From: Streptomyces fulvoviolaceus
GTDB lineage: Bacteria; Actinomycetota; Actinomycetes; Streptomycetales; Streptomycetaceae
Direction of reading: 5' to 3'
DNA: 64,000 nt
Assembly (NCBI RefSeq): GCF_000718165.1
Contig: NZ_JOEY01000024.1
Coordinates: forward strand, 62,001-126,000
Shown here piece after piece: positions 44,107-53,464 of this stretch. Numbering within the stretch: position 1 is the first letter of the stretch; every line of letters begins with the position of its first letter. The position numbers were made by a program, and so were the translations under genes. The notes beneath the pieces were generated by a model. That model had not been told where the DNA came from. It searched no databases and was given only the letters and a program-made list of their open reading frames with translations.

Positions 44107-46616
44107 TGCGGGTCCCGCTTTCTTGGCTGCGGGAGTACGTCGACCTGCCGGCGACGGAGACCGGCCGTGACGTCCAGGCCAAGCTCATTTCGGCGGGCCT
44201 CGAGGTCGAGGCCGTCGAGCACCTCGGCGCCGACCTCAAGGGCCCGCTGGTCGTCGGCCAGGTGCTGACCATCGAGGAGCTGGAGGGCTTCAAGAAGCCG
44301 ATCCGCTTCTGCACGGTGAACGTCGGTCAGGCCAACGGCACCGGTGAGCCCCAGGAGATCGTCTGCGGCGCCCGCAACTTCGCCGTCGGCGACAAGGTCG
44401 TGGTCGTGCTCCCGGGCGCGGTCCTCCCCGGCAACTTCGCCATCGCCGCCCGCAAGACGTACGGCAAGACGTCCCACGGCATGATCTGCTCCGGCGACGA
44501 GCTGGGCATGGGCGACGACGGCAGCCACGGCATCATCGTGCTGCCGCCGGAGACCGAGGTCGGCAAGGACGCCATCGAGCTGCTCGAACTCGTTGACGAG
44601 GTCCTGGACATCGCCGTCACCGCAAACCGCGGCGACTGCCTGTCCATCCGCGGCGTCGCCCGCGAGACCGCCATCGCCTACGGCCTCCCGCTGAGCGACC
44701 CGGCCCTCCTCGACGTGCCCGGCCCGAACGCCTTCGGCTACCCGGTGCAGGTCTCCGACCCGATCGGCTGCGACCGCTTCACCGCGCGCACCGTCACCGG
44801 TCTGAGCCCCGAGGCGCGCTCCCCGCTCTGGCTGCAGCGCCGGCTGCAGAAGGTCGGCATGCGCCCGATCTCGCTCGCCGTCGACGTCACGAACTACGTG
44901 ATGATGGAGCTCGGCCAGCCGCTGCACGCCTACGACCGCAACCTGGTCCAGGGCACCATCGGTGTACGCCGGGCCGAGGAGGGCGAGAAGATCGTCACCC
45001 TCGACGGTGTCGAGCGGAAGCTGCACGCCGAGGACCTGGTGATCACCGACGAGCGCGGCCCGATCGGCCTCGCCGGTGTCATGGGCGGCGCCAACACGGA
45101 GATCGCCGACCACACCGAGGCCGAGGGCACGACCGACGTGGTCATCGAGGCCGCGCACTTCGACCAGGTCGCGATCGCCCGTACGGCCCGTCGCCACAAG
45201 CTGTCCTCCGAGGCGTCCAAGCGCTTCGAGCGCGGCGTCGACCCGCAGGCCACGTCCGCCGCCGCCCAGCGCACGGTCGACCTGCTGGTGCTGCTCGCGG
45301 GCGGCTCCGCCGAGGCCGGCGTCACCGAGGTCATCGCCCCGTCCGCGCCGCACACCATCACCGTCCCGGCCAGTCACCCGGACAAGGTGGCGGGTGTCGA
45401 GTACGGCCGCGAGACCGTCGTACGCCGTCTCCAGCAGGTCGGCTGCGACGTGTACGGGCAGGACGAGCTGATCGTCACCGTCCCGTCCTGGCGTCCCGAC
45501 CTCGCCGAAGTCAACGACCTGGCCGAAGAGGTCATCCGCCTGGAGGGCTACGAGAACCTGCCCTCCACGCTGCCGAAGCCGCCCTCCGGCCGTGGCCTCA
45601 CCCACCGGCAGCGGCTGCACCGCCGCGTCGGGCGGGCGCTGGCCGGTGCCGGGTACGTCGAGGCGCCGAACTACCCCTTCATCGGCGAGCAGGTCTTCGA
45701 CCAGCTCCTCCTGGAGGCCGACGACCCGGCCCGCCGTGTCGTCAAGCTGACCAACCCGCTCAACGACGAGGAGCCCGCGCTCCGTACGTCGCTGCTGCCG
45801 GGGCTGCTCGGTGCCCTGCGGCGCAACGACGGCCGGGGCTCGCACGACCTGGCGCTGTTCGAGACCGGTCTGGTCTTCCTTCCGCGCGAGAAGCAGCGGG
45901 TCGCCGTGTCGCTGCCCGTCGACCGGCGTCCGACCGACGAGGAGATCGCCGAGCTGAACGCCGCGCTGCCCGAGCAGCCGCGCCATGCCGCCGTCGTCCT
46001 CGCGGGCGCCCGCGAGCAGGCCGGCTGGTGGGGCAAGGGCCGTCCGGCCGACTGGGCCGACGCGGTCGAGGCGGCACGGGCGGTCGCCCGTGAGGCCGGT
46101 GCCGAACTGGTCGTCCGCCAGGGGCAGTACGGTCCGTGGCACCCGGGACGCTGCGCCGAGCTCGTGGTCGTCGTGGACGGTGCCGAGCGGGTCGTCGGTC
46201 ACGCCGGTGAGCTGCACCCGCGGGTGGTGAAGGCGCTGGGGCTGCCCGCGCGCACCTCCGCGGCGGAGCTGAACCTGGACGTTCTGGAGGAGGTCGGCAA
46301 CGACACCCCGCAGGCGCCGGGCATCTCCACGTTCCCGGTTGCCACCCAGGACGTCGCGCTGGTCGTCTCCCGCGAGGTTCCGCATGCCGAGGTCGAGGCC
46401 GCACTGCGTGAGGGTGCGGGTGAACTCCTCGAGGGGATCCGGCTGTTCGACGTGTACGAGAACGACGAGCAGCTCGGTGAGGGCAGGAAGTCGCTCGCGT
46501 ACGCGCTGCGCTTCCGCGCGGCCGACCGGACGCTGACCGTCGACGAGGCGTCGGCGGCCCGGGACGCGGCGGTCGCCCTGGCCGGCGAGCGCGCGGGGGC
46601 GGTTCTGCGGAGCTAA
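44106..46616 (+). CDS. pheT: Phenylalanyl-tRNA synthetase beta subunit
   Basis: An 836-residue beta subunit. The order is N-terminal tRNA-binding OB domain (about 40-155), B3/B4 editing domain (about 215-390), B5 domain, catalytic-like core and a C-terminal ferredoxin-fold anticodon-binding domain ([37 protein letters not shown]). Translationally coupled to pheS. Confidence 0.97.
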   Translation: MRVPLSWLREYVDLPATETGRDVQAKLISAGLEVEAVEHLGADLKGPLVVGQVLTIEELEGFKKPIRFCTVNVGQANGTGEPQEIVCGARNFAVGDKVVVVLPGAVLPGNFAIAARKTYGKTSHGMICSGDELGMGDDGSHGIIVLPPETEVGKDAIELLELVDEVLDIAVTANRGDCLSIRGVARETAIAYGLPLSDPALLDVPGPNAFGYPVQVSDPIGCDRFTARTVTGLSPEARSPLWLQRRLQKVGMRPISLAVDVTNYVMMELGQPLHAYDRNLVQGTIGVRRAEEGEKIVTLDGVERKLHAEDLVITDERGPIGLAGVMGGANTEIADHTEAEGTTDVVIEAAHFDQVAIARTARRHKLSSEASKRFERGVDPQATSAAAQRTVDLLVLLAGGSAEAGVTEVIAPSAPHTITVPASHPDKVAGVEYGRETVVRRLQQVGCDVYGQDELIVTVPSWRPDLAEVNDLAEEVIRLEGYENLPSTLPKPPSGRGLTHRQRLHRRVGRALAGAGYVEAPNYPFIGEQVFDQLLLEADDPARRVVKLTNPLNDEEPALRTSLLPGLLGALRRNDGRGSHDLALFETGLVFLPREKQRVAVSLPVDRRPTDEEIAELNAALPEQPRHAAVVLAGAREQAGWWGKGRPADWADAVEAARAVAREAGAELVVRQGQYGPWHPGRCAELVVVVDGAERVVGHAGELHPRVVKALGLPARTSAAELNLDVLEEVGNDTPQAPGISTFPVATQDVALVVSREVPHAEVEAALREGAGELLEGIRLFDVYENDEQLGEGRKSLAYALRFRAADRTLTVDEASAARDAAVALAGERAGAVLRS

Positions 46617-46648
46617 AGCCCGGCGCTCGATGGGGCCCTCGCAGTCAC

Positions 46649-46666
46649 CTCACTCGATTGAGTGAG
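46649..46666. promoter_or_regulatory. Palindrome CTCACTC-GATT-GAGTGAG after pheT
   Basis: Perfect 7-base arms separated by 4 bases, 33 bases after the pheT stop. It could be a weak terminator or an operator for the phosphatase gene downstream. Confidence 0.4.
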
Positions 46667-46708
46667 TTGTACCGGTGATCTGGCCCTTTCGGCCCATGCT
46701 GTCGACAG

Positions 46709-46740
46709 AATCGGACCGGCCTTTCGGGGTCGGTCCGATT
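46709..46740 (+). terminator. Stem-loop between pheT and the PP2C gene
   Basis: Perfect 10-base arms AATCGGACCG/CGGTCCGATT with a 12-base loop. It is probably the pheST terminator, although it lies only 34 bases before the phosphatase start. Confidence 0.6.
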
Positions 46741-46773
46741 GCGCTGTCAGGGCCTAATTGGGGGGCCATCGGC

Positions 46774-47934
46774 ATGATCCGCATCAAGGCTGGGGTGCCC
46801 CGCAGTGTGGGGCGGCCCCGGACGGACTCACGGGGACCCGGTCGCCGGCGGCTTCCCGCCTGGCTCCGGACGAGCACCCGTCGGCCCGCCCGCCGACCGT
46901 TGCGGCGGGCCCTTTCGTTAGGGCTGCCCACGGTCTGGGGCGCCGTCGCGATCACCTACAAGCTGGCCTGTCCGCTCGCCCAGCAGAACGGCTTCGGGGC
47001 GCGCGCCGTCACCAGTGCCGTCTTCTTCGTTGTGGGCACCGGACTGGTCGTCCACGTCCGACACGCCCTGCTGCGTGAACTCAGGCAGGCCCGCCGCATC
47101 GCGGGCGCCGCGCAGAGCGCGTTACTGCGGCCTCTGCCCCCGCGCATCGACGGGCTGCACGTCGCCGCCGCCCAGCTGTCCGCGGACCGCGACGCCGCCA
47201 TCGGCGGTGACCTGTACGACGTCATCGCCACCGAACACGGCGTCCGGGTCGTGATGGGCGACGTCCGAGGGCACGGCCTCACCTCCATCGCCACGGCCGC
47301 CGCCGTCCTCGGCAGCTTCCGCGAGGCCGTGCACGACGAGCCCGAACTCGGCGGTGTGCTGCGCAGACTGGACCGCGCGTTGGCCCGCCATCTGCGCGAG
47401 CGCTCCCGCGCCGAACACCCCTCCACCGGCGAGGAGCCCGACAACCCGGTCGCCGAGGAGTTCGTCACCGTACTGCTGCTGGAGATCGGCCGGGATGGAG
47501 AGGTGCGGGCATTGAACTGTGGCCATCCGTGGCCGTATCTGCTGAGCGGCACAGGGGTCGAGTCCCTCTCGCACGTGGCCCCCTTCCCACCCCTCGGCCC
47601 GTTCCCACTGCCGCGCGATCTGTCGCCCCTGGAGTGCGGCCACCTGCTCCCGGGCGAGGCCTTGGTCCTGCACACGGACGGAGCGGAGGACGCAAGGGAC
47701 AGCCGCGGCCGCTTCTTCTCGTTGCGCGACGCACTGTCCAGGGTTGCCCGCAGCACCCCTCAAGCCTTGTTGGGTTCGGTCTTCACCGCCCTCCTGAACC
47801 ACACTGGCGGCACTCCGGCGGACGACATCGCCTTACTGGTACTCAGAAACGACCGGCAAGTGCGGCATGCCTCAGGGGCGCGGGGAACTGCGCGACAAGC
47901 CCCAACGCACCCGCAGCCGACCACACACCTGTGA
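46774..47934 (+). CDS. Membrane PP2C-type (SpoIIE-like) serine phosphatase
   Basis: A 386-residue protein. Two membrane spans (about 52-70 and 80-98) precede a PP2C/SpoIIE domain (about 125-365) with the metal-site motifs AIGGDLYDV, VMGDVRGHG, LNCGHPWPYLL and LHTDGAEDARD, and PADDIALLVL at the end. Such phosphatases act on anti-sigma-factor antagonists in Streptomyces. ATG 46774 has a G-run ribosome-binding site. The last 20 or so residues (ARGTARQAPTHPQPTTHL) are encoded by a dispersed intergenic repeat and are probably not functional. Confidence 0.88.
   Translation: MIRIKAGVPRSVGRPRTDSRGPGRRRLPAWLRTSTRRPARRPLRRALSLGLPTVWGAVAITYKLACPLAQQNGFGARAVTSAVFFVVGTGLVVHVRHALLRELRQARRIAGAAQSALLRPLPPRIDGLHVAAAQLSADRDAAIGGDLYDVIATEHGVRVVMGDVRGHGLTSIATAAAVLGSFREAVHDEPELGGVLRRLDRALARHLRERSRAEHPSTGEEPDNPVAEEFVTVLLLEIGRDGEVRALNCGHPWPYLLSGTGVESLSHVAPFPPLGPFPLPRDLSPLECGHLLPGEALVLHTDGAEDARDSRGRFFSLRDALSRVARSTPQALLGSVFTALLNHTGGTPADDIALLVLRNDRQVRHASGARGTARQAPTHPQPTTHL
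47873..47925 (-). repeat. Dispersed Streptomyces intergenic repeat, copy 2 (partial)
   Basis: Read on the minus strand, it begins GTCGGCTGCGGGTGCGTTGG and ends with CCCCGCGCCCCT. It shares its start and end blocks with 12151-12240 but lacks the internal hairpin insert. It encodes the C-terminus of the PP2C protein. Confidence 0.65.
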
Positions 47935-48130
47935 CAGCACCGGCGTTTGGTCGCACCGTCCGCCGAGCCACGGAGTGTCGGGCAGGCAGCTTCGGCGGAC
48001 GGCGCGAAACGGGCCGCCGCACTGTACGAGGGGGAGCCGGCGGCCCGACCGGCCTCTTGCGAGGCATTTCAGTCAACCGGCTGGAAACTCTCCGCAACAG
48101 TGCGCGCACGCTGCGGATTCGAGCACTCCG

Positions 48131-48147
48131 TTCACACCCCGTGTGAA
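48131..48147. promoter_or_regulatory. Palindrome TTCACAC-CCC-GTGTGAA before the NsdA-like gene
   Basis: Perfect 7-base arms with a 3-base spacer, 46 bases before the ATG. It covers the expected -35 region of a promoter whose -10 could be TACTCT at 48159-48164. Candidate operator for autoregulation. Confidence 0.6.
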
Positions 48148-48192
48148 GGGGTTCGCACTACTCTGTCCGCACCGAGCCAACGGGGGCCTCCC

Positions 48193-49533
48193 ATGCAGCC
48201 CAACACTCTGCTCGACGCCATCCTGGACGAGGCGGGGATCTCGCACGCGGGACTCGCCGCCCATGTGAACCAGGCGGGACGGGCGCGTGGACTCGCGCTC
48301 CGCTACGAACACACCGCCGTGGCACGGTGGTTGAAGGGCCAGCGGCCCCGCGGCCAGGTACCCGACCTGATCTGCGAGGTGCTGGCCGGCCGGCTGCAAC
48401 GCCCCGTCACCCTCGACGACATCGGCCTCGGCGTGCCCGGCGAGCCGTCCGCCCCGCACGGCACCTCGCTGTCCGGGTTCGTCGAGCGGGCCACCGCCCT
48501 GTGGCGCTCCGACGAACAGCAGCGTCCGCACATCCTGGGCGCGCCCGCGGTCACCGGCACGCCCGCCGTCATGCCCGTGTGGGAGTGGGAGAACCCGCCC
48601 GAGGACGTGGACGTCTCGCGTGGCGGCCGGCACCGGGTCACCCCGGCCGACCTCGAGATGCTGCGCGCCGCACGTACCCACTACGAGCAGATGTACCGCA
48701 AGGCCGGCGGCGTGGCGACCCGCAGCCGCATCGTCGGCTTCCTGAACGCCGAGGCCGCCCCGCTGCTGCGCGGCAGCTACACCGACGCCACCGGCCGCCA
48801 ACTCCACCGGGCGACCGGCGGTTTAGTCGCCATCGCCGGCATCTGCGCCTACGACTCCGACGCTCACGGCCTCGCCCAGCGCTACTTCCACCAGGCGCTG
48901 CGGCTCGCGAAGGCCAGTGGGGACAGGGGACTTGGCGCGTACGTCATCGCGCTGCTCGTCAACCAGTCGCTCTTCATGCGGGAGTACCGCCAGGCCGTCG
49001 CCTTCGCGGAGGCCGCGCTGCGCGCCGCCGGCAAGCACATCACGCCGGCGCTCGCCTCCGACCTGTACGCGATGCAGGCGAAGGCGTACGCACACCTCGG
49101 CGACGGCACGAGCGCGCTGTCCTGCATCCGGCGGGCCGAGCAGGCCGCCGAACGCATCCGGCGCGGATACGAGCCCGACGAAACGGGCTATGTCCAGCCG
49201 GGACTGGTCAATGTCCAGGTGGCGGAGGCGCTCCTCAGCCTCGGCGAGCTGGCGGCGGCCGCGGAGCACGCCGCGGCGGCCGTCGACAACCCCGCCCACG
49301 ACCGGGGCAGGGTGCACCGGCTCGCCATGCTCAGCACGATCGCCCTGCGCCAGGGCAACGCCGACAAGGCGGTGGCCACCGCCGTACAGATGGCCGAACA
49401 GGCCCGCGGGATGGAGTCCCAGCGGTTGCGCGACAGACTCCGGGCGGTACGCGAACACCTGGTGCGCAGCGGCTGCGCCGGCACGGCCGAGGCAGCCGAA
49501 CTCATCGACGGCGCGCTGCGCGTACCGCTGTAA
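48193..49533 (+). CDS. NsdA-like HTH/TPR regulator
   Basis: A 446-residue protein similar to the Streptomyces NsdA/NsdB group of negative regulators of sporulation and antibiotic production. A putative N-terminal helix-turn-helix (LLDAILDEAGISHAGLAAHVNQAGRARGLALRYEHTAVARWLKGQRPRG is split here as LLDAILDEAGISHAGLAAHV and HTAVARWLKGQRPRG) is followed by a helical repeat domain of TPR type (about 230-440). ATG 48193. The exact role is not known; similarity to NsdA is by architecture. Confidence 0.82.
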   Translation: MQPNTLLDAILDEAGISHAGLAAHVNQAGRARGLALRYEHTAVARWLKGQRPRGQVPDLICEVLAGRLQRPVTLDDIGLGVPGEPSAPHGTSLSGFVERATALWRSDEQQRPHILGAPAVTGTPAVMPVWEWENPPEDVDVSRGGRHRVTPADLEMLRAARTHYEQMYRKAGGVATRSRIVGFLNAEAAPLLRGSYTDATGRQLHRATGGLVAIAGICAYDSDAHGLAQRYFHQALRLAKASGDRGLGAYVIALLVNQSLFMREYRQAVAFAEAALRAAGKHITPALASDLYAMQAKAYAHLGDGTSALSCIRRAEQAAERIRRGYEPDETGYVQPGLVNVQVAEALLSLGELAAAAEHAAAAVDNPAHDRGRVHRLAMLSTIALRQGNADKAVATAVQMAEQARGMESQRLRDRLRAVREHLVRSGCAGTAEAAELIDGALRVPL

Positions 49534-49608
49534 GCGGGTACACGAGCACCGACACCTCATAGTCCCTGCTGCGATATTGCCACTTACTCGACGGAAGGTG
49601 GCAGAACC

Positions 49609-50154
49609 GTGCAGTGGACGAAACAGAACGAACAAACCGTGTATGAAAACCGCTGGTTCAGCGTCAATCTCGCCGATGTGGAGCTGCCGGACGGTCGGCA
49701 CCTCGATCACTTTTTGATACGGCTGCGGCCCGTCGCCGTGGCCACGGTGGTGAACGAGGCCAATGAGGTCCTCCTCCTGTGGCGCCACCGCTTCATCACC
49801 GACAGCTGGGGGTGGGAACTCGCCGCGGGCGTGGTCGAGGACGGCGAGGACATCGCCGTGGCGGCCGCCAGGGAACTCGAGGAAGAGACCGGCTGGCGAC
49901 CGGGACCGCTGCACCACCTCATGACCGTGGAGCCCTCCAACGGGCTCACCGACGCCCGGCACCACATCTACTGGGCCGACGAGGGCGAGTACGTCGGACA
50001 CCCCGTGGACGACTTCGAATCAGACCGCCGGGAATGGGTTCCCCTCAAACTCGTCCCCGACATGGTCGCCCGCGGGGAGGTCCCGGCCGCCAACATGGCG
50101 GCCGCGTTACTCCTGTTGCACCATCTCAGGCTCGGGCAGGACACCTTGCCCTGA
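49609..50154 (+). CDS. NUDIX hydrolase (ADP-ribose pyrophosphatase-like)
   Basis: A 181-residue NUDIX protein starting at GTG. The NUDIX box GVVEDGEDIAVAAARELEEETGW fits the GX5EX7REUXEEXGU pattern, with VYENRWFSVNLADVELPDG as the leading strand typical of ADP-ribose/NDP-sugar hydrolases. An inverted repeat TGCCAC/GTGGCA spans the ribosome-binding region. The box is quoted in pieces: GVVEDGEDIAVAAARE then LEEETGW. Confidence 0.9.
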   Translation: MQWTKQNEQTVYENRWFSVNLADVELPDGRHLDHFLIRLRPVAVATVVNEANEVLLLWRHRFITDSWGWELAAGVVEDGEDIAVAAARELEEETGWRPGPLHHLMTVEPSNGLTDARHHIYWADEGEYVGHPVDDFESDRREWVPLKLVPDMVARGEVPAANMAAALLLLHHLRLGQDTLP

Positions 50155-50180
50155 CATCCCCACCCACATCTCCCGATGCC

Positions 50181-50438
50181 TCAGTGTCCCAGGGCCTGCC
50201 AGACGGCGACGATGAGTGCGCCCACGGCCGTGACGGCTGCGACAGCCGGCAGCGGCCAGCGGGCGTGCTCCAGGGCGACGATCCGTGCGCTCAGGTTGTC
50301 GATTTCCTTGTTCGTCTCCTCCGTACGATGGCTGAGCAGCGCCAGCCCTCCCTCGACGCGTGCGTACGCGACATCGAGGCGGCGACGTAACTCTGCGAGT
50401 TCTCCATGGACCACGGGATGTTCGGGGTCGGCGGTCAC
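50181..50438 (-). CDS. Small coiled-coil, tail-anchored membrane protein
   Basis: An 85-residue protein (start VTADPEHPVVHGELAEL) with a coiled coil over residues 13-56 and one C-terminal membrane span (about 62-82; VAAVTAVGALIVAVWQALGH). The GTG at 50438 follows AAGGAG by 8 bases. The layout resembles small phage or tail-anchored accessory proteins. Function unknown. Confidence 0.7.
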   Translation of the reverse strand: MTADPEHPVVHGELAELRRRLDVAYARVEGGLALLSHRTEETNKEIDNLSARIVALEHARWPLPAVAAVTAVGALIVAVWQALGH

Positions 50439-50569
50439 TGGTCCGCTCCTTTCCGTAGTCGTCACATCCCTTGCATGCGCATGAAGAGTCAACTCGCCTG
50501 GTGGACGCGTGGGGAGAGTGTGCGACGGGCATATGCGAGCCCGGCGCGCACACGGTGTGTGAATACGGC

Positions 50570-50599
50570 GGGCCCGGCGCTCCGAAGAGTGCCGGGCCC
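50570..50599 (-). terminator. Terminator downstream of the 3-hydroxyacyl-CoA dehydrogenase gene
   Basis: Perfect 9-base stem GGGCCCGGC/GCCGGGCCC with a 12-base loop, 71 bases beyond the dehydrogenase stop on the minus strand. The 230-base gap around it contains no gene that I can see. Confidence 0.6.
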
Positions 50600-50669
50600 G
50601 TGGCCGTCGCACTGTGTAACCGGCACCCTGGAACGGGCACTGTGCAATCGGCCGTAGATCAGACGTAGT

Positions 50670-51530
50670 TCAGCTGTAGGTGTAGAAGCCCGAGCCGGAC
50701 TTCCGGCCCAGCCGGCCGGCGTCGACCATGCGCTGCAGCAGCGGGGGAGCGGCGTACAGCGGCTCCTTGTACTCCTCGTACATCGAGTACGCCACGGAGG
50801 CGACCGTGTCCAGGCCGATCAGGTCGGACAGCTTCAGCGGGCCCATCGGGTGGGCGCAGCCGAGCTCCATGCCGTTGTCGATGTCCTCGCGGCTGGCGAT
50901 GCCCGACTCGAACATCCGGATCGCGGAGAGGAGGTACGGGATCAGCAGCGCGTTCACCACGAAGCCGGAGCGGTCCTGGGCGCGGATCGCGTGCTTGCCC
51001 AGCAGCTTCTCCGCGAAGGCCTGGGCCCGGCTGAGCGTGCCCTCGGAGGTGGTGAGCGCCGGGATCAGCTCGACGAGCTTCTGCACCGGGGCCGGGTTGA
51101 AGAAGTGGATGCCGACGACCTGGTCGGGGCGCGAGGTGGCGACCGCCAGCCGCACCAGCGGGATGGAGGAGGTGTTGGAGGCCAGGATCGCGTCCGGGCG
51201 GGTCACCACCTGGTCGAGCACCTGGAAGATCTCGGTCTTCACCTGCTCGTTCTCGACGACGGCCTCGATCACCAGGTCGCGGTCCGCGAACTCGCCGAGG
51301 TCGGTGGTGAAGCTGAGCCGCGCCTGCGTCTCCTCCAGCTCCGCCGCGCTGATCTTGCCGCGCTCGGCCGCCTTGGCAAGAGAGTTGAGCAGCCGGGTCC
51401 GGCCGATCTCCAGGGCCTCGCCGGTGGTCTCGGCGACCTTCACATCCAGTCCGGCCCGGGCGCACACCTCGGCGATGCCCGCTCCCATCTGGCCGCAGCC
51501 GACCACTCCGACGCGCTCGATGTCGCTCAC
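50670..51530 (-). CDS. 3-hydroxybutyryl-CoA dehydrogenase
   Basis: A 286-residue NAD-dependent 3-hydroxyacyl-CoA dehydrogenase. The Rossmann motif GCGQMGAGIAEVCA is at residues 11-24. The catalytic His sits in GIHFFNPAPVQKLVELI, and the C-terminal domain has RSGFVVNALLIPYLLSAIRM. It interconverts acetoacetyl-CoA and 3-hydroxybutyryl-CoA in butyrate or ethylmalonyl-CoA metabolism. Full family length. Confidence 0.93.
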   Translation of the reverse strand: MSDIERVGVVGCGQMGAGIAEVCARAGLDVKVAETTGEALEIGRTRLLNSLAKAAERGKISAAELEETQARLSFTTDLGEFADRDLVIEAVVENEQVKTEIFQVLDQVVTRPDAILASNTSSIPLVRLAVATSRPDQVVGIHFFNPAPVQKLVELIPALTTSEGTLSRAQAFAEKLLGKHAIRAQDRSGFVVNALLIPYLLSAIRMFESGIASREDIDNGMELGCAHPMGPLKLSDLIGLDTVASVAYSMYEEYKEPLYAAPPLLQRMVDAGRLGRKSGSGFYTYS

Positions 51531-51714
51531 ATCGTCCCTTTCGCTGGTCCACGGACATCGCAGGATCTCGTGGTGAAGATGCCCCTTGGTGAAGATGCCC
51601 TGCTCCGTTCGTGCAGGTTACTGGAAAGTATCGATGATCGATCAGTGGGGTCGGGCATCCTGGGCGCGAACGATCCGCGGTCGGGCGGATCCTTGGGGTT
51701 CTTGGGGTGTACAG

Positions 51715-52956
51715 ATGGGGCGTTTGTCACGTCGGGCGTTCGCGCTGGCCGCGCTGACGACGGTCACCACGGCCTCGGGCAGTGCGTCGGCCGCACCTGC
51801 CCGCCGGCCGCGGGAGGCCAGCGAGATGCGGGGCGTGTGGGTGGCGACCGTGGCGAACCGGGACTGGCCCTCCCGCGCGGGTCTGAGCGCCGCGGACCAG
51901 CGTGCCGAGCTGCTCGCCCACCTCGACAAGGCCGTGGAGTCCGGCCTCAACACGGTGGTCTTCCAGGTGCGCCCCACGGCCGACGCGCTGTGGCCCTCAC
52001 CGTACGAACCGTGGTCGCAGTACCTCACCGGCACCCAGGGCAAGGACCCCGGCTGGGACCCGCTGGGCACCGCCGTCGAGGAGGCCCACGCCCGCGGCCT
52101 GGAACTGCACGCCTGGTTCAACCCGTACCGCATCTCCAATCAGGCGGATCCGACGAAGCTCATCTCCTCCCACCCCGCCCGCCGGCACCCGGAGTGGGTG
52201 GTGACGTACGGCGGGAAGCTCTACTACAACCCCGGGCTGCCCGCAGTACGCGCCTTCGTGCAGAAGGCGATCCTGGACGCGGTGAAGAAGTACCCGCTGG
52301 ACGCGGTCCACTTCGACGACTACTTCTACCCGTACCCGGTGGCGGGCCAGACCTTCGACGACGACGCGGCCTTCGACGAGTACGGCGGCGGCTTCTCGAA
52401 CCGGGCCGACTGGCGGCGCGACAACATCGACAGGCTGGTCCTGGAGACGGCGGCCCGGATCAAGCGGATCCGGCCCACCACCCAGTTCGGCATCAGCCCC
52501 TTCGGAGTGTGGCGCAACGCCGCCACCGACCCGCTCGGCTCGGACACCCGGGCCGGTGTGCAGTCGTACGACGACAACTACGCCGACACCCGCAAGTGGG
52601 TCCAGAAGGGCTGGATCGACTACCTCGTGCCGCAGCTGTATTGGTTGGCACAACCTCTTGACCAGCAAGTTCCTGCGAATTATTCCGTCCTCGTGCCCTG
52701 GTGGTCGGAGGTGGCGAGGCACAGCAGGACGAAGCTCTACATCGGCGAAGCCCTGTACAAGGCGGGCGACCCGGCGCAGCCCAAGCAGTGGCAGGACCCG
52801 GCCGAACTCTCCCGGCATCTCACGCTGGCTGCGGAGCATCCGGAGGTGAAGGGCCACGTCTTCTTCGCTGCCAAGGAGGTCGGGGCAGACCCGATCGGTG
52901 CGATGGCTCGCGTGGTTGCCGACCATTACCAGCGGCCAGCGAAGGTGCCGCGATGA
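51715..52956 (+). CDS. Family-10-like glycosyl hydrolase, chimeric: host 5' part joined to element-encoded 3' end
   Basis: A 413-residue exported enzyme. A Tat signal (LSRRAFALAALTT, cleavage after SASA) precedes a (beta/alpha)8 GHL10-type domain: EMRGVWVATVANRDWPS, VFQVRPTADALWPS, LHAWFNPYR, DAVHFDDYFYPYP and GISPFGVWRN. It probably hydrolyses cell-envelope or exopolysaccharide glycans. The frame stays open across the integration site at 52629-52635. Everything downstream (about 106 residues from LYWLAQPL) comes from the mobile element and replaces the host 3' end now at 59351-59659. From SRTKLY to the end, the two versions align without gaps and are very similar. Confidence 0.88.
   Translation: MGRLSRRAFALAALTTVTTASGSASAAPARRPREASEMRGVWVATVANRDWPSRAGLSAADQRAELLAHLDKAVESGLNTVVFQVRPTADALWPSPYEPWSQYLTGTQGKDPGWDPLGTAVEEAHARGLELHAWFNPYRISNQADPTKLISSHPARRHPEWVVTYGGKLYYNPGLPAVRAFVQKAILDAVKKYPLDAVHFDDYFYPYPVAGQTFDDDAAFDEYGGGFSNRADWRRDNIDRLVLETAARIKRIRPTTQFGISPFGVWRNAATDPLGSDTRAGVQSYDDNYADTRKWVQKGWIDYLVPQLYWLAQPLDQQVPANYSVLVPWWSEVARHSRTKLYIGEALYKAGDPAQPKQWQDPAELSRHLTLAAEHPEVKGHVFFAAKEVGADPIGAMARVVADHYQRPAKVPR
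52629..52635 (+). other. attL core of the integrated element
   Basis: The 7-base core GCCGCAG, identical to 59344-59350, at the point where the coding sequence departs from the host version. Just inside lies the inverted repeat GGTTG-GCA-CAACC (52643-52655), likely an integrase-binding arm. Confidence 0.75.
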
Positions 52957-53186
52957 CGGGTAGCAGGAGTACGGGACTCGACGGTTCCTATGCCCTGCTT
53001 GCCAAGCTCCTTGATCAACACAGCGAGCAGGAGCAGGCCCACATCAGTGGGGCGCTACTCAGGGCTGAGGCGGTTCCCCGGCAGCAACGCGTAGAACCGG
53101 GGGAAGTCACTCCCCTGCCCCGGAGAAGGTCCGGGGCTACGTCCATCAAGGTCGCTGTCAGAAGGCAAGGGGCAAAGCAGTCCTGA
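52953..53186 (+). CDS. Small element protein, unknown, coupled to the chimeric hydrolase gene
   Basis: A 77-residue protein (start MTGSRSTGLDGSYALLAKLL), with an amphipathic, Gln/Glu-rich helix and a basic C-terminus (SIKVAVRRQGAKQS). Its ATG overlaps the stop of the chimeric hydrolase (ATGA), so it would be expressed from the host gene's promoter. No family recognised. Confidence 0.55.
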   Translation: MTGSRSTGLDGSYALLAKLLDQHSEQEQAHISGALLRAEAVPRQQRVEPGEVTPLPRRRSGATSIKVAVRRQGAKQS

Positions 53187-53226
53187 GCCCCTCTCAGGGG
53201 CACGAGAGACCCTCGCGTACAGCAGT

Positions 53227-53256
53227 GAGCCCCCTCTCAAAGCTGAAAGGGGGCTC
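53227..53256. terminator. Bidirectional terminator inside the element
   Basis: Nine-base stem GAGCCCCCT/AGGGGGCTC with a 12-base loop, lying between the convergent 77-residue gene and the DUF397 gene. Confidence 0.78.
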
Positions 53257-53275
53257 TGTGCGGCTTCTATGTCGA

Positions 53276-53464
53276 TCAGAGGGCGTCGACGAACGCTGAC
53301 CATGCGGAACGTCCGAAGACCAGGGAAGGGCCTTCCTTGGCCTTGGAGTCACGGACGGGCACGGCCGGAAGACCGTCAACGACCTCGACGCACGTGCCGC
53401 CGTTGTCGCTGCTGTACGAACTCTTGCGCCAAGCCGTCTCCGGCAGGCTGTTTGCGCGGATCAC
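53276..53464 (-). CDS. DUF397 protein
   Basis: A 62-residue protein with the DUF397 core (AWRKSSYSSDNGGTCVEVV, then VPVRDSKAKEGPSLVF and SAWSAFV). In Streptomyces, DUF397 proteins pair with an upstream XRE regulator (WhiJ-type systems) and have been proposed to antagonise it or to form a toxin-antitoxin-like module. Overlaps the XRE gene by 4 bases. Confidence 0.9.
   Translation of the reverse strand: MIRANSLPETAWRKSSYSSDNGGTCVEVVDGLPAVPVRDSKAKEGPSLVFGRSAWSAFVDAL

Noticed and set aside
43842..46385. Minus-strand frame of 847 codons
   Set aside because: Complete antisense shadow of pheT and pheS, with repetitive Asp/Gly/Val/Leu composition.
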